This document shows positions 29,322 through 40,100 of a DNA stretch of 64,000 nucleotides, one piece after another. This DNA comes from Oscillospiraceae bacterium (GTDB taxonomy: Bacteria; Bacillota; Clostridia; Oscillospirales; Oscillospiraceae). Numbering within the stretch: position 1 is the first letter of the stretch; every line of letters begins with the position of its first letter. The notes beneath the pieces were generated by a model. It was not told where the DNA came from and made no database searches. It saw nothing but the letters and a program-made list of their open reading frames with translations. Location of the stretch: contig AP025582.1 of the NCBI GenBank assembly GCA_022846075.1, positions 3,100,001 to 3,164,000 of the forward strand, read 5' to 3'. The position numbers and the translations under genes were made by a program.

Positions 29322-31313
29322 TTACCGGGTGGACGCCCGTTCCGCCAGGACCGTCTCCACGCCGCCGGAGGCCTCCGCCCCCCGGGCCAGCAGCCGGTCC
29401 CGCAGGCCCAGCTCCTCCAGCGCCTTCAGGGTGGAGGTGGAGGTGGTCTGGATGGTGAACGTGACGTCGGAGGAGCCGGTGCTCCGGGTGCCGTCCTGCC
29501 CCACCGCGGGCCAGGCCAGAGAGAGGGTAATGTCCGTGTAGTAGCAGTTGGCCTCCCGGTCCCGGTCGTCCAGGAGATAGCGCCGGCCGATCCGCCCGGC
29601 CTCCAGGTCCTCCTGGAAGGCCGTCCACAGCGTCCGGGCCTGGGCCGCGGTCAGATCGTTCCCCAGGTATCTCCCATCGTCGTCGGTGTTGTTCAGATAA
29701 CCACCCACGGCCTCGGCGGTGCCGGCATCCATGGCCTCTCTCAGGCTCCACCGGCCCAGATAGGCGCTCTTCACCATCTCGGGCCGGTTGATCAGCGCTT
29801 GGAGCCGAGAGGCGTAGGAGTTCGGATCGGTGAGCGCCTCGGCGGTGATGGGCACGTAGTTGTACAGCCGCTCCACCAGCCGCCCGTCGGCCATAAGATA
29901 GCTCAGGCGCAGGGTGTTGACGGTCTTGATCTGGTAGCCCTCGCTGTCGTAGCGCTGGTCTCCGTTCCAGCGGGCGGCCTCCTCCCGCTCCATGGCGTCC
30001 AGGTGTTCCACCAGGCCCGCGTGGATGGCCACCACCTGAGCGACGGCCTCCGGGTCCGTGATGTCATAGTCGGCGTAACGGCCCCCGTCGTTGGGGACGC
30101 TGTACGCCCCCCGGAGATTGACCGTCACCACCTGGTCCGCCCGGGGCGTCCACTTCTGGTAGCCGAACAGGTCCATCCGGGCGCCCCCCAGCAGGACCAG
30201 AAGGCATACCGCCAGCACGGCGCAGCCCTTCCAGCCGTCGGCAAAGACCCTCAGGGTCTTTTTCAGCAGCATCCGCCCGGCGAAAGCGAAGATGACGGCG
30301 CACACCGCGGTCAGGAAGATGAAAGCCCAGGTGCCCAAGCGGTCGAAAAAGTTCATATAGAGGACGGTCCCCAGGGTCATACCCCCGCAGACCCCCAGGC
30401 CGTACTGGAACACGGGCCGAACCCAGCCCACGGTGACCAGGTCCCCCGCCCGCTCCAGCTGCCGGCGGCGGTAGACCTCCAGGGCCAGGGCGGTGAGCAC
30501 CGCCCCCACCACCACGCAGTAGGCGATGGCGGCGGCAGGGGTGCCGTTGTCAAAGCCGCGGGTGGCTACAGACACCATTTGGTCGTCATAGGGGGTATAG
30601 CTGGTGGTGTATTCCAGCAGGTGCACCAGCTGGTAGGGGGGCGTGAACCACCGCACCAGGACGGAGGAGGAAAACCGGCCCCCGTTGAAGCCGATGAGCA
30701 GGGTGGCCAGCGCCGTGTCCATCAGGGTGCCGATGCCGTAGGCCAGGATGTTGACGATGCCGTAAAAGGCGGGCAGGGCCAGAATGTGGCCGGTGAACAT
30801 GGCGCAGAACACCGCCAGGCAGAAAAAGAACATGGACACCGCCGTCTGGGCCAGGAACCACCAGGCCACGAGGCCGGGCATGGCCGCCCCGGCCACCGCC
30901 TGGGCGCACAGGGTGATGAGGGCGATGGCCAGGTCGGGCGCCAGGAAGAAGGCCAGGCCCGACAGCCAGTTGGTGAGGAACAGCCCCTCCCGCCGGATGG
31001 GCAGGGCGTGGAGCATCCCCGTGGAGCGGTTGTTCATCAGGTAGGAGAACAGGGCCATGCCCGCCATCAGCCCGAAGATGACGCCGACGAACACCGTGTT
31101 GGAGATGGCCCCATAGACATGGGACTCCACCTGGTCCAGCAGGTCGGCCCGGACGTATCCCCGCCCCGCCGCCAGGATGATCTCCATGGGCAGGGTGAAG
31201 AAGAGGACGGCGGCGTACACCGCCCAGATGGGCCAGAACCGGGTCATGTTTTTCCGAAAGAGGGCGGCGTTGAACCAGCCCTTGCCCTCAAAGGATGATG
31301 TCGCGGACGGCAT
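29322..31313 (-). CDS. ABC transporter permease with extracytoplasmic C-terminal domain (DUF6449-like)
   Basis: A 663-residue permease. About 8-10 membrane helices lie in residues 1-370, and a large hydrophilic region (~380-663) follows a last TM (ALLAVCLLVLLGGARM-type), with YDITDPEAVAQVVAIH and similar. This architecture matches YtrC/D-type permeases of ABC exporters paired with YtrB ATPases. ATG 31313 follows GGGAGGTGAGG and overlaps the ATPase 3' end; the upstream ATG 31334 lacks that site. The substrate is unknown; related systems respond to cell-wall antibiotics. Confidence 0.8.
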   Translation of the reverse strand: MPSATSSFEGKGWFNAALFRKNMTRFWPIWAVYAAVLFFTLPMEIILAAGRGYVRADLLDQVESHVYGAISNTVFVGVIFGLMAGMALFSYLMNNRSTGMLHALPIRREGLFLTNWLSGLAFFLAPDLAIALITLCAQAVAGAAMPGLVAWWFLAQTAVSMFFFCLAVFCAMFTGHILALPAFYGIVNILAYGIGTLMDTALATLLIGFNGGRFSSSVLVRWFTPPYQLVHLLEYTTSYTPYDDQMVSVATRGFDNGTPAAAIAYCVVVGAVLTALALEVYRRRQLERAGDLVTVGWVRPVFQYGLGVCGGMTLGTVLYMNFFDRLGTWAFIFLTAVCAVIFAFAGRMLLKKTLRVFADGWKGCAVLAVCLLVLLGGARMDLFGYQKWTPRADQVVTVNLRGAYSVPNDGGRYADYDITDPEAVAQVVAIHAGLVEHLDAMEREEAARWNGDQRYDSEGYQIKTVNTLRLSYLMADGRLVERLYNYVPITAEALTDPNSYASRLQALINRPEMVKSAYLGRWSLREAMDAGTAEAVGGYLNNTDDDGRYLGNDLTAAQARTLWTAFQEDLEAGRIGRRYLLDDRDREANCYYTDITLSLAWPAVGQDGTRSTGSSDVTFTIQTTSTSTLKALEELGLRDRLLARGAEASGGVETVLAERASTR

Positions 31314-32190
31314 AGTCCTCACCTCCCAATTCATAGATGAAAATTTCCTCCAGCGTCAGGGGCAGGGCGTCCATCAGGATGGGGGAATAGACCGCCAGCC
31401 GGTTGGTCACCTCGTCGGCCTTCCCCCGGACGATCAGGGTGTGGATGCGCCCCACCTGGGAGACGTTCAGCACCTCCATGTCCTCGGGAAGCTCCGGCAG
31501 CTCCTTCTCCTGGAACACCACCTGCATCTTCACAAGGTTCTCCTGGAGGTCGGAGAGGGACCGCTCGATGAGCACCCTGCCGTGGGACAGGATGCCCACG
31601 TGGTCGCACACGTCCTCCAGCTCCCGCAGGTTGTGGGAGGACACCAGCACCGTGATGTTCTCCTGGGCCACGTCGGACATCAGCAGGGACCACACCTGCC
31701 GGCGCATCACCGGGTCCAGCCCGTCCACCGGCTCATCCAGCACCAGGATCTCGGGCCGGATGCACAGCGCCAGCCAGAAGGCGGCCTGCTTCTGCATGCC
31801 CTTGGACAGGCGGCGGATGGGCCGCTTCTCGTCCACCGCCCGGAACACGTCCTTCAGCGCCTCGTACCGCTTTTCGTCGAACCGGGGATAAAAGCCCTTG
31901 TAGAACCGGGCCATATCCCGGGTGGAGGAGGAGCCGAAGTAATAGAGTTCGTCGGGGATGTCCGCGATGCGCCCCTTTACCGCCGGGTTTTCATAGACCG
32001 GCTGGCCGTCCACAAGCACCTGGCCGCTGTCCTGCTGGTAGACCCCGGTGATGTGGCGCAGGATGGTGGATTTGCCGGCGCCGTTGGGCCCCACCAGGCC
32101 GTAGATGGCCCCGCCGGGCACCGACATGGAAAGCCCGTCCAGGGCCCGGAAGCCGTCGAAGGTCTTGACTACATTCTGGACCTCGATCAT
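31288..32190 (-). CDS. ABC transporter ATP-binding protein (YtrB type)
   Basis: 300 residues. Walker A GLVGPNGAGKSTILRH, signature LSKGMQKQAAFWLAL, Walker B ILVLDEPVDGLDP, and the switch His in VLVSSHNLRELED. It is paired with the adjacent permease. Its ATG overlaps the regulator stop (ATGA). Confidence 0.9.
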   Translation of the reverse strand: MIEVQNVVKTFDGFRALDGLSMSVPGGAIYGLVGPNGAGKSTILRHITGVYQQDSGQVLVDGQPVYENPAVKGRIADIPDELYYFGSSSTRDMARFYKGFYPRFDEKRYEALKDVFRAVDEKRPIRRLSKGMQKQAAFWLALCIRPEILVLDEPVDGLDPVMRRQVWSLLMSDVAQENITVLVSSHNLRELEDVCDHVGILSHGRVLIERSLSDLQENLVKMQVVFQEKELPELPEDMEVLNVSQVGRIHTLIVRGKADEVTNRLAVYSPILMDALPLTLEEIFIYELGGEDYAVRDIIL

Positions 32191-32567
32191 TGCGCCTCCT
32201 CCTCTCTCATCGTCTCCGCCCCGCTGACCCGGTCGGCCAGCTCCCGGGCGGTCATGCCCAAAAACTTCAGCTCGTTGGCCGCGGCGTCGAATTGCCGCAG
32301 CAGCTCGGCCCTGCGTGGGTTCTCCCCCGCCCCGGACCGGGCGGCGAAGGCCCCCTTCCCCGGCTCGGCGTACAGATAACCCTCCGCCTCCAGCGCGGCG
32401 TAGGCCCGCTGGATGGTGTTGGGGTTAATGGCCAGGCTGGCCGCCAGCGCCCGCACGGAGGGCAGCTTTTCCCCCTCGGCGATGGCCCCTGTCACCACTA
32501 AATGCCTCAGGCCGTCCCGCACCTGCTCGTAGATGGGCCGGGCGTCCCGATAATTGAGGCTGATCAT
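32187..32567 (-). CDS. GntR family regulator (YtrA subfamily)
   Basis: 126 residues. A winged HTH (IYEQVRDGLRHLVVTGAIAEGEKLPSVRALAASLAINPNTI region) is followed by a short ~50-residue tail, typical of the YtrA subfamily, which lacks the large effector domain. YtrA members repress their own GntR-ABC operons and are relieved by cell-envelope stress. It is first gene of the three-gene operon. AAGGGAG precedes ATG. Confidence 0.88.
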   Translation of the reverse strand: MISLNYRDARPIYEQVRDGLRHLVVTGAIAEGEKLPSVRALAASLAINPNTIQRAYAALEAEGYLYAEPGKGAFAARSGAGENPRRAELLRQFDAAANELKFLGMTARELADRVSGAETMREEEAQ

Positions 32568-32624
32568 GGCCCCACTCCCTTCCTGATCCCAGGCGGCAAC
32601 TGTATCATGCCGCTTAGTACAGTC

Positions 32625-32654
32625 AGTATACCCTACCCGGCCGGTTACAAACAA
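32625..32654 (-). promoter_or_regulatory. Promoter of the GntR-ABC operon
   Basis: Minus strand TTGTTT (32654-32649), 18 bp, TATACT (32630-32625). No convincing YtrA operator dyad was found. Confidence 0.55.
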
Positions 32655-32707
32655 GGGGGCAGCTCTTACGAAAGTCTTACGTTTTTCAGTGGATTTTCTT
32701 TTTTCCC

Positions 32708-32736
32708 GTGACAAGTGGGAAAATAGACGCTATAAT
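32708..32736 (+). promoter_or_regulatory. Promoter of the HD-domain gene
   Basis: GTGACA (32708-32713), 17 bp, TATAAT (32731-32736). Confidence 0.8.
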
Positions 32737-32785
32737 GGCCTTGCTGTCAGAGATCATCCCTCATTGGAAAGGAGCGGACGCGACC

Positions 32786-33271
32786 ATGGTCACCATCGAC
32801 GCCGCCAACTGGAACGGCTTTTTGAGCTGCCTGGACGGGCTGCTGAACACCCCCCAGGTCCAGTCCATGCGCTGCCTGCCCCACCACCCCGGGGTCAACT
32901 GCTACGAGCACTCGGTCTTCGTGGCCTATGTGGCCTTCCGCCTGGGCCGCCGCTGGGGCCTGGACTACCGGGCCTGCGCCCGGGGCGGCCTCCTCCACGA
33001 TCTCTACCTCTACGACTGCCGGGACGCCTCCGCCCACCCCGGCAACCAATGCCTGGACCACCCGGAGTTCGCCCTCCGCAACGCCAGCGCCCTGACCCAC
33101 CTGTCCGAGGTGGAGCGCAACATCATCCAGGCCCACATGTGGCCCCTGGCCGTCCACCTTCCCCGCAGCCGGGAGGCCTGGGCCGTGTCCCTGGCCGACA
33201 AAATGTGCGCCACACTGGAGGTCTTCGGGATCTGGAAGCGTCTCAAAATGCGCGCGGTCCTCTCCGCGTGA
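32786..33271 (+). CDS. HD-domain phosphohydrolase
   Basis: 161 residues. Metal-binding HD signature: HH in CLPHHPGV, then ...EHSVFV, HD in GGLLHDLYLYD, and D in SLADKMCAT. HD hydrolases act on nucleotides, phosphates or phosphoesters; the substrate is not predictable. ATG 32786 is taken because promoter and AAAGGAG precede it; the upstream ATGs lie inside the promoter. It is monocistronic. Confidence 0.75.
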   Translation: MVTIDAANWNGFLSCLDGLLNTPQVQSMRCLPHHPGVNCYEHSVFVAYVAFRLGRRWGLDYRACARGGLLHDLYLYDCRDASAHPGNQCLDHPEFALRNASALTHLSEVERNIIQAHMWPLAVHLPRSREAWAVSLADKMCATLEVFGIWKRLKMRAVLSA

Positions 33272-33320
33272 GCTTTTTATGTGCTTTTTCGCTGAAATCC
33301 CGTCAATTTTCCCAAAAACC

Positions 33321-33344
33321 GACCCGCCTTCGGCGGGTCTTTTT
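33321..33344 (+). terminator. Terminator of the HD-domain gene
   Basis: GACCCGCC / GGCGGGTC with TTC loop, then T-run. Confidence 0.92.
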
Positions 33345-33346
33345 CT

Positions 33347-33375
33347 TTGCATTTTCTGCCTTCCTTTGTTATAAT
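33347..33375 (+). promoter_or_regulatory. Promoter of the glmU-like gene
   Basis: TTGCAT (33347-33352), 17 bp, TATAAT (33370-33375). Confidence 0.85.
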
Positions 33376-33410
33376 AAAGGTGCTATTTTAACAGAATGGG
33401 AGCGTGCGCT

Positions 33411-34571
33411 ATGGAAGCGTCGGGCGCCATCGTATTTTTACCTCAGGATGAGCATGGTTCCTCCCTCTATCTGGAGGATATCCTCTTCGACCCGGCGGCC
33501 CTCTGGCTGTCCGAGACCCTTCGCCGCCAGGGCGTGGAACGGTTCCTGGTGGTCTGCGGGGAGGGGGACCGGGAAAAGGCCGCCGCCTGCTTCCCCGTGG
33601 GGACGGACATCGTCACCACCGGTGCCGCCGACGCCCCCGCCCGGCTGGCCGCCTTCCTCGCCCTGGTCCCGGGACAGGTGGTGGTGGTCACCCGCCCCGT
33701 CCTTCTGGCTCCCGAGGGCAGCACCTTCGCCCGCTCGGGCAAGGAGCCGCCCAAGAGCGTCTTTACCCTCCGGGGCTCCGCCCTGGCCGCCGCCCTCAGC
33801 GACGGACGGGACTTTGACGACGCCCTGGCCGCCCTGGGAGACCCCAAGCCCTGGCAGGACCGCTGCCTCCCCCTGAAGTCCGACCCGGCCTACCGGGCCA
33901 CCGTGGTGGAACCCATGGCCCGGAGCCTGAGCGTGGAGCGGATGCTCTCCTGCGGTGTGCGTGTTATGGACACGGAGAGCGCCTTTGTGGGCCCCGCCGT
34001 CACCCTGGGTGCGGGCTCCGCCCTCCTCCCCGGCGCCATCCTCCGGGGCCGGGTCACCGCCGGCCGGGACTGCGTCATCGGCCCCAATGCCATGATCCGG
34101 GACTGCCAGCTGGGGGACCGGGTCACCGTCAACGCCTCCCAGCTCAATGAGTCCGTGGTGGACGACGACACCGCCGTGGGCCCCTTCGCCTACATCCGCC
34201 CCGGCTGCCACGTGGGCAAGGGGGTCAAGGTGGGCGACTTCGTGGAGCTGAAGAACTCCACCATCGGCGACGGCACCAAGATCTCCCACCTGACCTACGT
34301 GGGGGACACCGACGCCGGGGCCCACATCAACTTCGGCTGCGGCACCGTCACGGTGAACTACGACGGGGAGAAGAAGTTCCGCACCACCATCGGCGACCAC
34401 GCCTTCATCGGCTGCAACACCAACCTGGTGGCCCCCGTCACCGTGGGGGAGGGGGCCTACACCGCCGCCGGCAGCACCATCACCGACGACGTGCCCGCCG
34501 ACTCCCTGGCCATCGCCCGGGACCGCCAGATCGTGAAAAAGCAGTGGGCGGCCAAGCGCCGCAAGGGCTGA
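33411..34571 (+). CDS. glmU: GlmU-like acetyltransferase with degenerate N-terminal uridylyltransferase domain
   Basis: 386 residues; intact GlmU is ~450. The C-terminal half (~175-386) is a left-handed beta helix with IRPGCHVGKGVKVGDFVELKNS, ISHLTYVGD (catalytic His), NFGCGTVTVNYDGEKKF and VTVGEGAYTAAGSTI, all as in the GlmU acetyltransferase domain. The N-terminal half lacks the L-A-A-G-x-G-T-R-M nucleotide-binding loop and other uridylyltransferase motifs. It should therefore only acetylate glucosamine-1-phosphate, with UDP-GlcNAc formation done by another protein. The gene holds the classical gcaD position before prs and pth. Start is set by GGGAGCG before 33411. Confidence 0.8.
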   Translation: MEASGAIVFLPQDEHGSSLYLEDILFDPAALWLSETLRRQGVERFLVVCGEGDREKAAACFPVGTDIVTTGAADAPARLAAFLALVPGQVVVVTRPVLLAPEGSTFARSGKEPPKSVFTLRGSALAAALSDGRDFDDALAALGDPKPWQDRCLPLKSDPAYRATVVEPMARSLSVERMLSCGVRVMDTESAFVGPAVTLGAGSALLPGAILRGRVTAGRDCVIGPNAMIRDCQLGDRVTVNASQLNESVVDDDTAVGPFAYIRPGCHVGKGVKVGDFVELKNSTIGDGTKISHLTYVGDTDAGAHINFGCGTVTVNYDGEKKFRTTIGDHAFIGCNTNLVAPVTVGEGAYTAAGSTITDDVPADSLAIARDRQIVKKQWAAKRRKG

Positions 34572-34626
34572 ATTCATACATCACCCCCGGATCGGGGGAT
34601 AATAAGAGATGAGAGGATGTAAACAC

Positions 34627-35586
<960 letters not shown>

Positions 35587-35603
35587 TTTCCTCTCCATCT
35601 CGC

Positions 35604-35635
35604 CGGGGCGGAGCGTGACGCTCCGCCCCGGTTTT
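35604..35635 (+). terminator. Terminator after prs
   Basis: CGGGGCGGAGCG / CGCTCCGCCCCG with TGA loop, then GTTTT. Partial read-through to pth is possible. Confidence 0.8.
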
Positions 35636-35667
35636 CTCCATCCTACGAAAAAAGGCGGGACCTTTCA

Positions 35668-36261
35668 ATGTTTTTTTCCAAAAGCAAGACCCCCGGCGTC
35701 ACCTGGCTCATCGTGGGCCTGGGCAATATGGGCGGCGAGTACGACCACACCCGCCACAACGTGGGCTTCGACGTGGTGGACGCCCTGGCCGACCTGCTGG
35801 ACATCCCCGTCCAGCGGTTAAAGTATAAAGCCCTCACCAACACCGCCGTCATTTCCGGGGAAAAGGTCCTGCTCATGAAGCCGGTGACCTTTATGAACCT
35901 CTCCGGCGAGGCGGTGGAGCAGGCCGCCTCCTTTTATAAAGTCCCCCCGGAGCGGATCCTAGTCATCTCCGACGAGGTGGCCCTCCCCCCCGGCAAACTC
36001 CGCGTCCGCCCCTCGGGCTCGGCGGGGGGCCACAACGGGCTGAAAAACATCATCGCCCACCTCCACTCCGACCAGTTCCCCCGCATCCGGGTGGGCGTGG
36101 GCCAGAAGCCCCATCCCGACTACGATATGGCCGACTGGGTCCTGGGCAGGCCCCAGGGCGAGGACCGCAAGGCCATCGACGACGCCGTGAGCCGGGCCGC
36201 CCAGGCGGTGGAGTGCATCGTCAGGGAGGGCACGGACAGGGCCATGAACAAATTCAACTGA
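35668..36261 (+). CDS. pth: Peptidyl-tRNA hydrolase
   Basis: 197 residues. Asn and His in GLGNMGGEYDHTRHNVGFD (the catalytic His is in RHN), Asn in KPVTFMNLSGEAV, and SAGGHNGLKNI are the family's active site. It recycles peptidyl-tRNA dropped from ribosomes. The order glmU-prs-pth-mfd is the ancestral Firmicute order, but the L25/Ctc gene between prs and pth is absent. A weak ribosome site (AGGCGGGA) precedes ATG. Confidence 0.95.
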   Translation: MFFSKSKTPGVTWLIVGLGNMGGEYDHTRHNVGFDVVDALADLLDIPVQRLKYKALTNTAVISGEKVLLMKPVTFMNLSGEAVEQAASFYKVPPERILVISDEVALPPGKLRVRPSGSAGGHNGLKNIIAHLHSDQFPRIRVGVGQKPHPDYDMADWVLGRPQGEDRKAIDDAVSRAAQAVECIVREGTDRAMNKFN

Positions 36262-36269
36262 GAGAGGCA

Positions 36270-36948
36270 TTTTCCCGCCCTCCGGGCGGTGCGGGGGCAG
36301 GGCGGCCCCTGTCGGGGGCCCAAACCCGGTTTATGTTCTCAAGGACAGGGCCCTGGCCGGCACCGCCGGCCAGCCTACGCTAAAAACTTGCCACCGGCAA
36401 GTTTTCTGAACGCTGTGGTGGATGCCAAAGAAAAACGCCGTACTAAATATACAACTGGTAGCTCCTAACGACCGGCGCTCACATCTGTCAACTCCGTCTC
36501 CTCCTAGCGCCGCTGCCGCTGATTACTGCTGTACAGCCAACATTTGCAGCTCATTGGCGCGCCTGAGCCCGGGAAGTTTGTCAAATAGGCTTCCCCTGGG
36601 GGAAGCTGTCTGCGAAGCAGACTGATGAGGGGAACTTATTTCTTTAGCAGGGCCTTTCGTGTTTTCCCCAGTTCCCCTCATCCGTCAGCCCTCCGGGCTG
36701 CCACCTTCCCCCAAGGGAAGGCTAAAGACCAACCTTCTGTCAAGCACACGTCAGCGGCCGAGCGGCGCAAGAGGAATCACGTGTCGCACAGACGCTCCCG
36801 TGCTTTTCCCCCTTTCAATGAGCAGTAGACCTTCTACTAAGAAGGGAACCTGTGCGCAGGGCTGCACCAAAAGACTTTTCTTTAGGGGTCTGGGGGGTGT
36901 TTCTTTTCCTCGGGAAAAGAAACACCCCCCAGAAGGCCGTACCTTCCG
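36270..36948. repeat. Composite hairpin-train repeat R2
   Basis: It fills the pth-mfd gap, the only copy between co-directional genes. It begins with GCCCTCCGGGC-type and GGGCGGCCC sequences shared with R1, AAAACTTGCCACCGGCAAGTTTT-like stem (36383-36405), GATGCCAAAGAAAAACGCC, then the same CTAACGACCGGCGCTCAC segment, GCTTCCCCTGGGGGAAGC, GATGAGGGGAAC / GTTCCCCTCATC arms, CCTTCCCCCAAGGGAAGG, and ends with a GGGGGGTGTTTCTTTTCC / GGAAAAGAAACACCCCCC stem (36893-36931). The AACCCC and CCAAAGGAGGGG modules found in the other copies are absent. Confidence 0.85.
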
Positions 36949-36998
36949 AGGTGCATCGACCCCCCATTCAAACAACAAGATCCCCCTCCCTTTTCCCC

Positions 36999-37027
36999 TT
37001 GACCCCCGCCCTCCAAAGGTCTATACT
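36999..37027 (+). promoter_or_regulatory. Promoter of mfd
   Basis: TTGACC (36999-37004), 17 bp, TATACT (37022-37027); about 90 bp before the mfd start. Confidence 0.8.
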
Positions 37028-37114
37028 GTCACATAACACACCCCCCATTCCTCAGAATCGGGGGCTTTCGCCGTCTCTGTCACTTCCATTTTTTTCTATT
37101 TCCAGGAGGCCGCT

Positions 37115-40100
37115 ATGAAACTTCTCCTCTCCGCCCTGGAGCGGGTCCCCGAATTTCAAACCCTTTTGGCCGCCCTGGACAACGGCGCCTGCCCGGCGGC
37201 CCTGTCCGGGCTTTCCCCGGCCCACCGGGCCCACTTCGCCGCCGCCCTCCGCCAGGAGACCGGCCGCCCCGTGGTGGTCCTCTGCGCCGACGACGCCGAG
37301 TGCGGCCGTATGGCCGCCGACTTGAAGGCCCTCACCGGGGAGGAGGCCCTCACCCTCCCCGCCCGGGAGTTCACCTTCCACAACGCCGCCGTGGTCTCCC
37401 GCCAGTGGGAGCACCGCCGCCTGAGCGTGCTTTGGACCCTGGCCCAGGGCCGCCCCGCCTTCGTGGTGGCCTCGGCGGAGGCCATGGTCCAGCGCACCAT
37501 GCCCCCCGGCCTGCTCACCCGGGCCAGCCGGGTGCTGAGCATGGGGGAGCAATACGACCTGAACGAGCTGGCGGAGACCCTGTCCGCCGCCGGATACGCC
37601 CGCTGCGACCAGGTGGAGGGCATGGGCCAGTTCGCCCTCCGGGGGGGCATCCTGGACTTCTTCTCCCCCGCCCATCCCCAGCCCGTGCGGGTGGAGTTCT
37701 TCGGGGACGACGTGGACTCCATGGGTCTTTTCGACCCCGCCACCCAGCGCCGCACCGAGCAGCTGGAGGAGGCCCGCATCCTCCCCGCCGCCGAGGTCCT
37801 GCCCCAGTTCGCCCCCGGCGGGGCGGCGGGCCTGGTTCAAGCTCTGGACCAGCGGTTGGCCGCCGCCGGGAAAAAGGGCGCCCCCGACCAGCTCCTGGCC
37901 ACCCTGGCGGAGGACAAGGAAAAGCTGGAAAACGGCCTCACCTTCCCCGCCGTGGACCGCTACCTGGCCCTTATCTACCCCCAGCTGGCCACGGCGGCGG
38001 ATTACCTGCCCGAGGACGCCGCCGTCCTCATCAGCGAGAGCCCCCGCTTCCAGGAGCGGTGCAAAAACTACCTGTGGCAGCTCAATGAGGATGTGAAGGC
38101 CCTGACCGAGAGCGGCACCCTCCTCCCCGAGCTGGGGATCCTCTGCCGCACCCCGGAGGAGCTCTCCGCCCGGCTGGAGCAGTGGCCTGTGGCCTACCTG
38201 GACTCCTTCCCCTCCTCCCAGTACCCCCAGCGGCCCCGCACCCTCCTGACGGTGACGGCCAAGCAGCTCCCCTCCTACGGCGTCAGCCTGGAGACCGCCG
38301 TCTCCGACCTGGCCCACTACATGAACTCCGGCTATTCCGTGGTGGTCCTGGCGGGGACGGAGCAGCGCTGCCTGAACCTCCAGTCCCTCCTCCGGGAGCA
38401 GAAGATCCGCTCCGCCGTGGATTTTCAGCTCCACGCCCTCCCCGAGCCGGGGAAGGCTGTCATCGCCTGCGGCGGCCTCTCCACCGGCATGGAGTACCCC
38501 TCCGCCAAATTTGCCATCCTCACCGAGGGGCAGGCCGCTCCGGTGAAGAAGCCCAAGGCCAAGGCCCCCACCAACCGGGAAAAGCTGAAATCCTACGCCG
38601 ACCTCTCCCCCGGGGACCTGGTGGTCCACCAGCAGCACGGCATCGGCCGCTATTCCGGCATGGTCAAGATCCCCGTGGACGGGGTGGACAAGGACTACGT
38701 GAAGATCGCCTACGCCGGGGCCGACGTCCTCTATGTCCCCGCCACCCAGCTGGACCAGGTCAGCAAGTACATCGGCGGCGGCGAGGACGCCAACGAGACC
38801 AGGAAGCTCTCCAAGCTGGGGGGCGGCGACTGGGAGCGGCAGAAGTCCCGGGCCAAGAAGGCGGTCCAGGATTTGGCCAAGGGCCTTATCCAGCTCTACG
38901 CCCAGCGCCAGCGTCAGCCCGGCTTCGCCTTCTCCCCCGACTCCCCCTGGATGAAGGAGTTCGAGGAGGAGTTCGAGTACACCGAGACCGAGGACCAGCT
39001 CCGGTGCGTGGCGGAGATCAAGCGGGACATGGAGGCCCCCCGGCCCATGGACCGGCTCCTCTGCGGCGACGTGGGCTACGGCAAGACCGAGGTGGCCTTC
39101 CGGGCCATCATGAAGTGCGTGCTGGACGGCAAGCAGGCCGCCATCCTGGTCCCCACCACCGTCCTGGCCCGCCAGCACTTCCTGACGGCCAAACAGCGCT
39201 TCGCCAAGTACCCGGTGGACATCGACGTCATCTCCCGCTTCCGCACCCCCGCCCAGATGCGCGCCACCCTGGCCGCCCTGGCCGCGGGCAAGGTGGACCT
39301 GCTCATCGGCACCCACCGGCTCCTCCAAAAGGACGTGAAGTTCAAGGACCTGGGGCTCCTTGTGGTGGACGAGGAGCAGCGCTTCGGCGTCACCCACAAG
39401 GAAAAGCTCAAGGAGCTGGCCAAGCAGGTGGACGTGCTCACCCTGTCGGCCACCCCCATCCCCCGGACACTGAACATGGCCCTCTCGGGCATCCGGGATA
39501 TGTCCACCCTGGAGGAGCCCCCCCAGGACCGCCAGCCGGTGCAGACCTACGTCATGGAGCAGGACTGGTCGGTGCTGGCCGACGCCATGCGCCGGGAGCT
39601 GGAGCGGGGCGGCCAGGTCTACTACCTCCATAACCGGGTAGAGACCATCGCCCGCACCGCCGCCCGCATCCGGGACCTGCTGGGGGAGGATGTGACGGTG
39701 GCCATCGCCCACGGCAAGATGACCCAGGAGGAACTCAACGACGTCATGACCCGCATGTCCGAGGGGGAGGTCAACGTGTTGGTGTGCACCACCATCATCG
39801 AGACCGGCATCGACATCGCCAACGTCAACACCCTCATCATCGAGGACGCCGACAAGATGGGCCTGGCCCAGCTCCACCAGATCCGGGGCCGGGTGGGCCG
39901 CTCCAACCGCCGGGCCTTCGCCTACCTCACCTACCGCCGGGGCAAGGTGCTCTCCGAAGTGGCCACCAAGCGCCTCACCGCCATCCGGGAGTTCGCCGAG
40001 TTCGGCTCCGGCTTCAAAATCGCCATGCGGGACCTGGAGATCCGGGGGGCGGGCAACGTCCTGGGCCCCGAGCAGTCCGGCTTCCTCATGAGCGTGGGCT

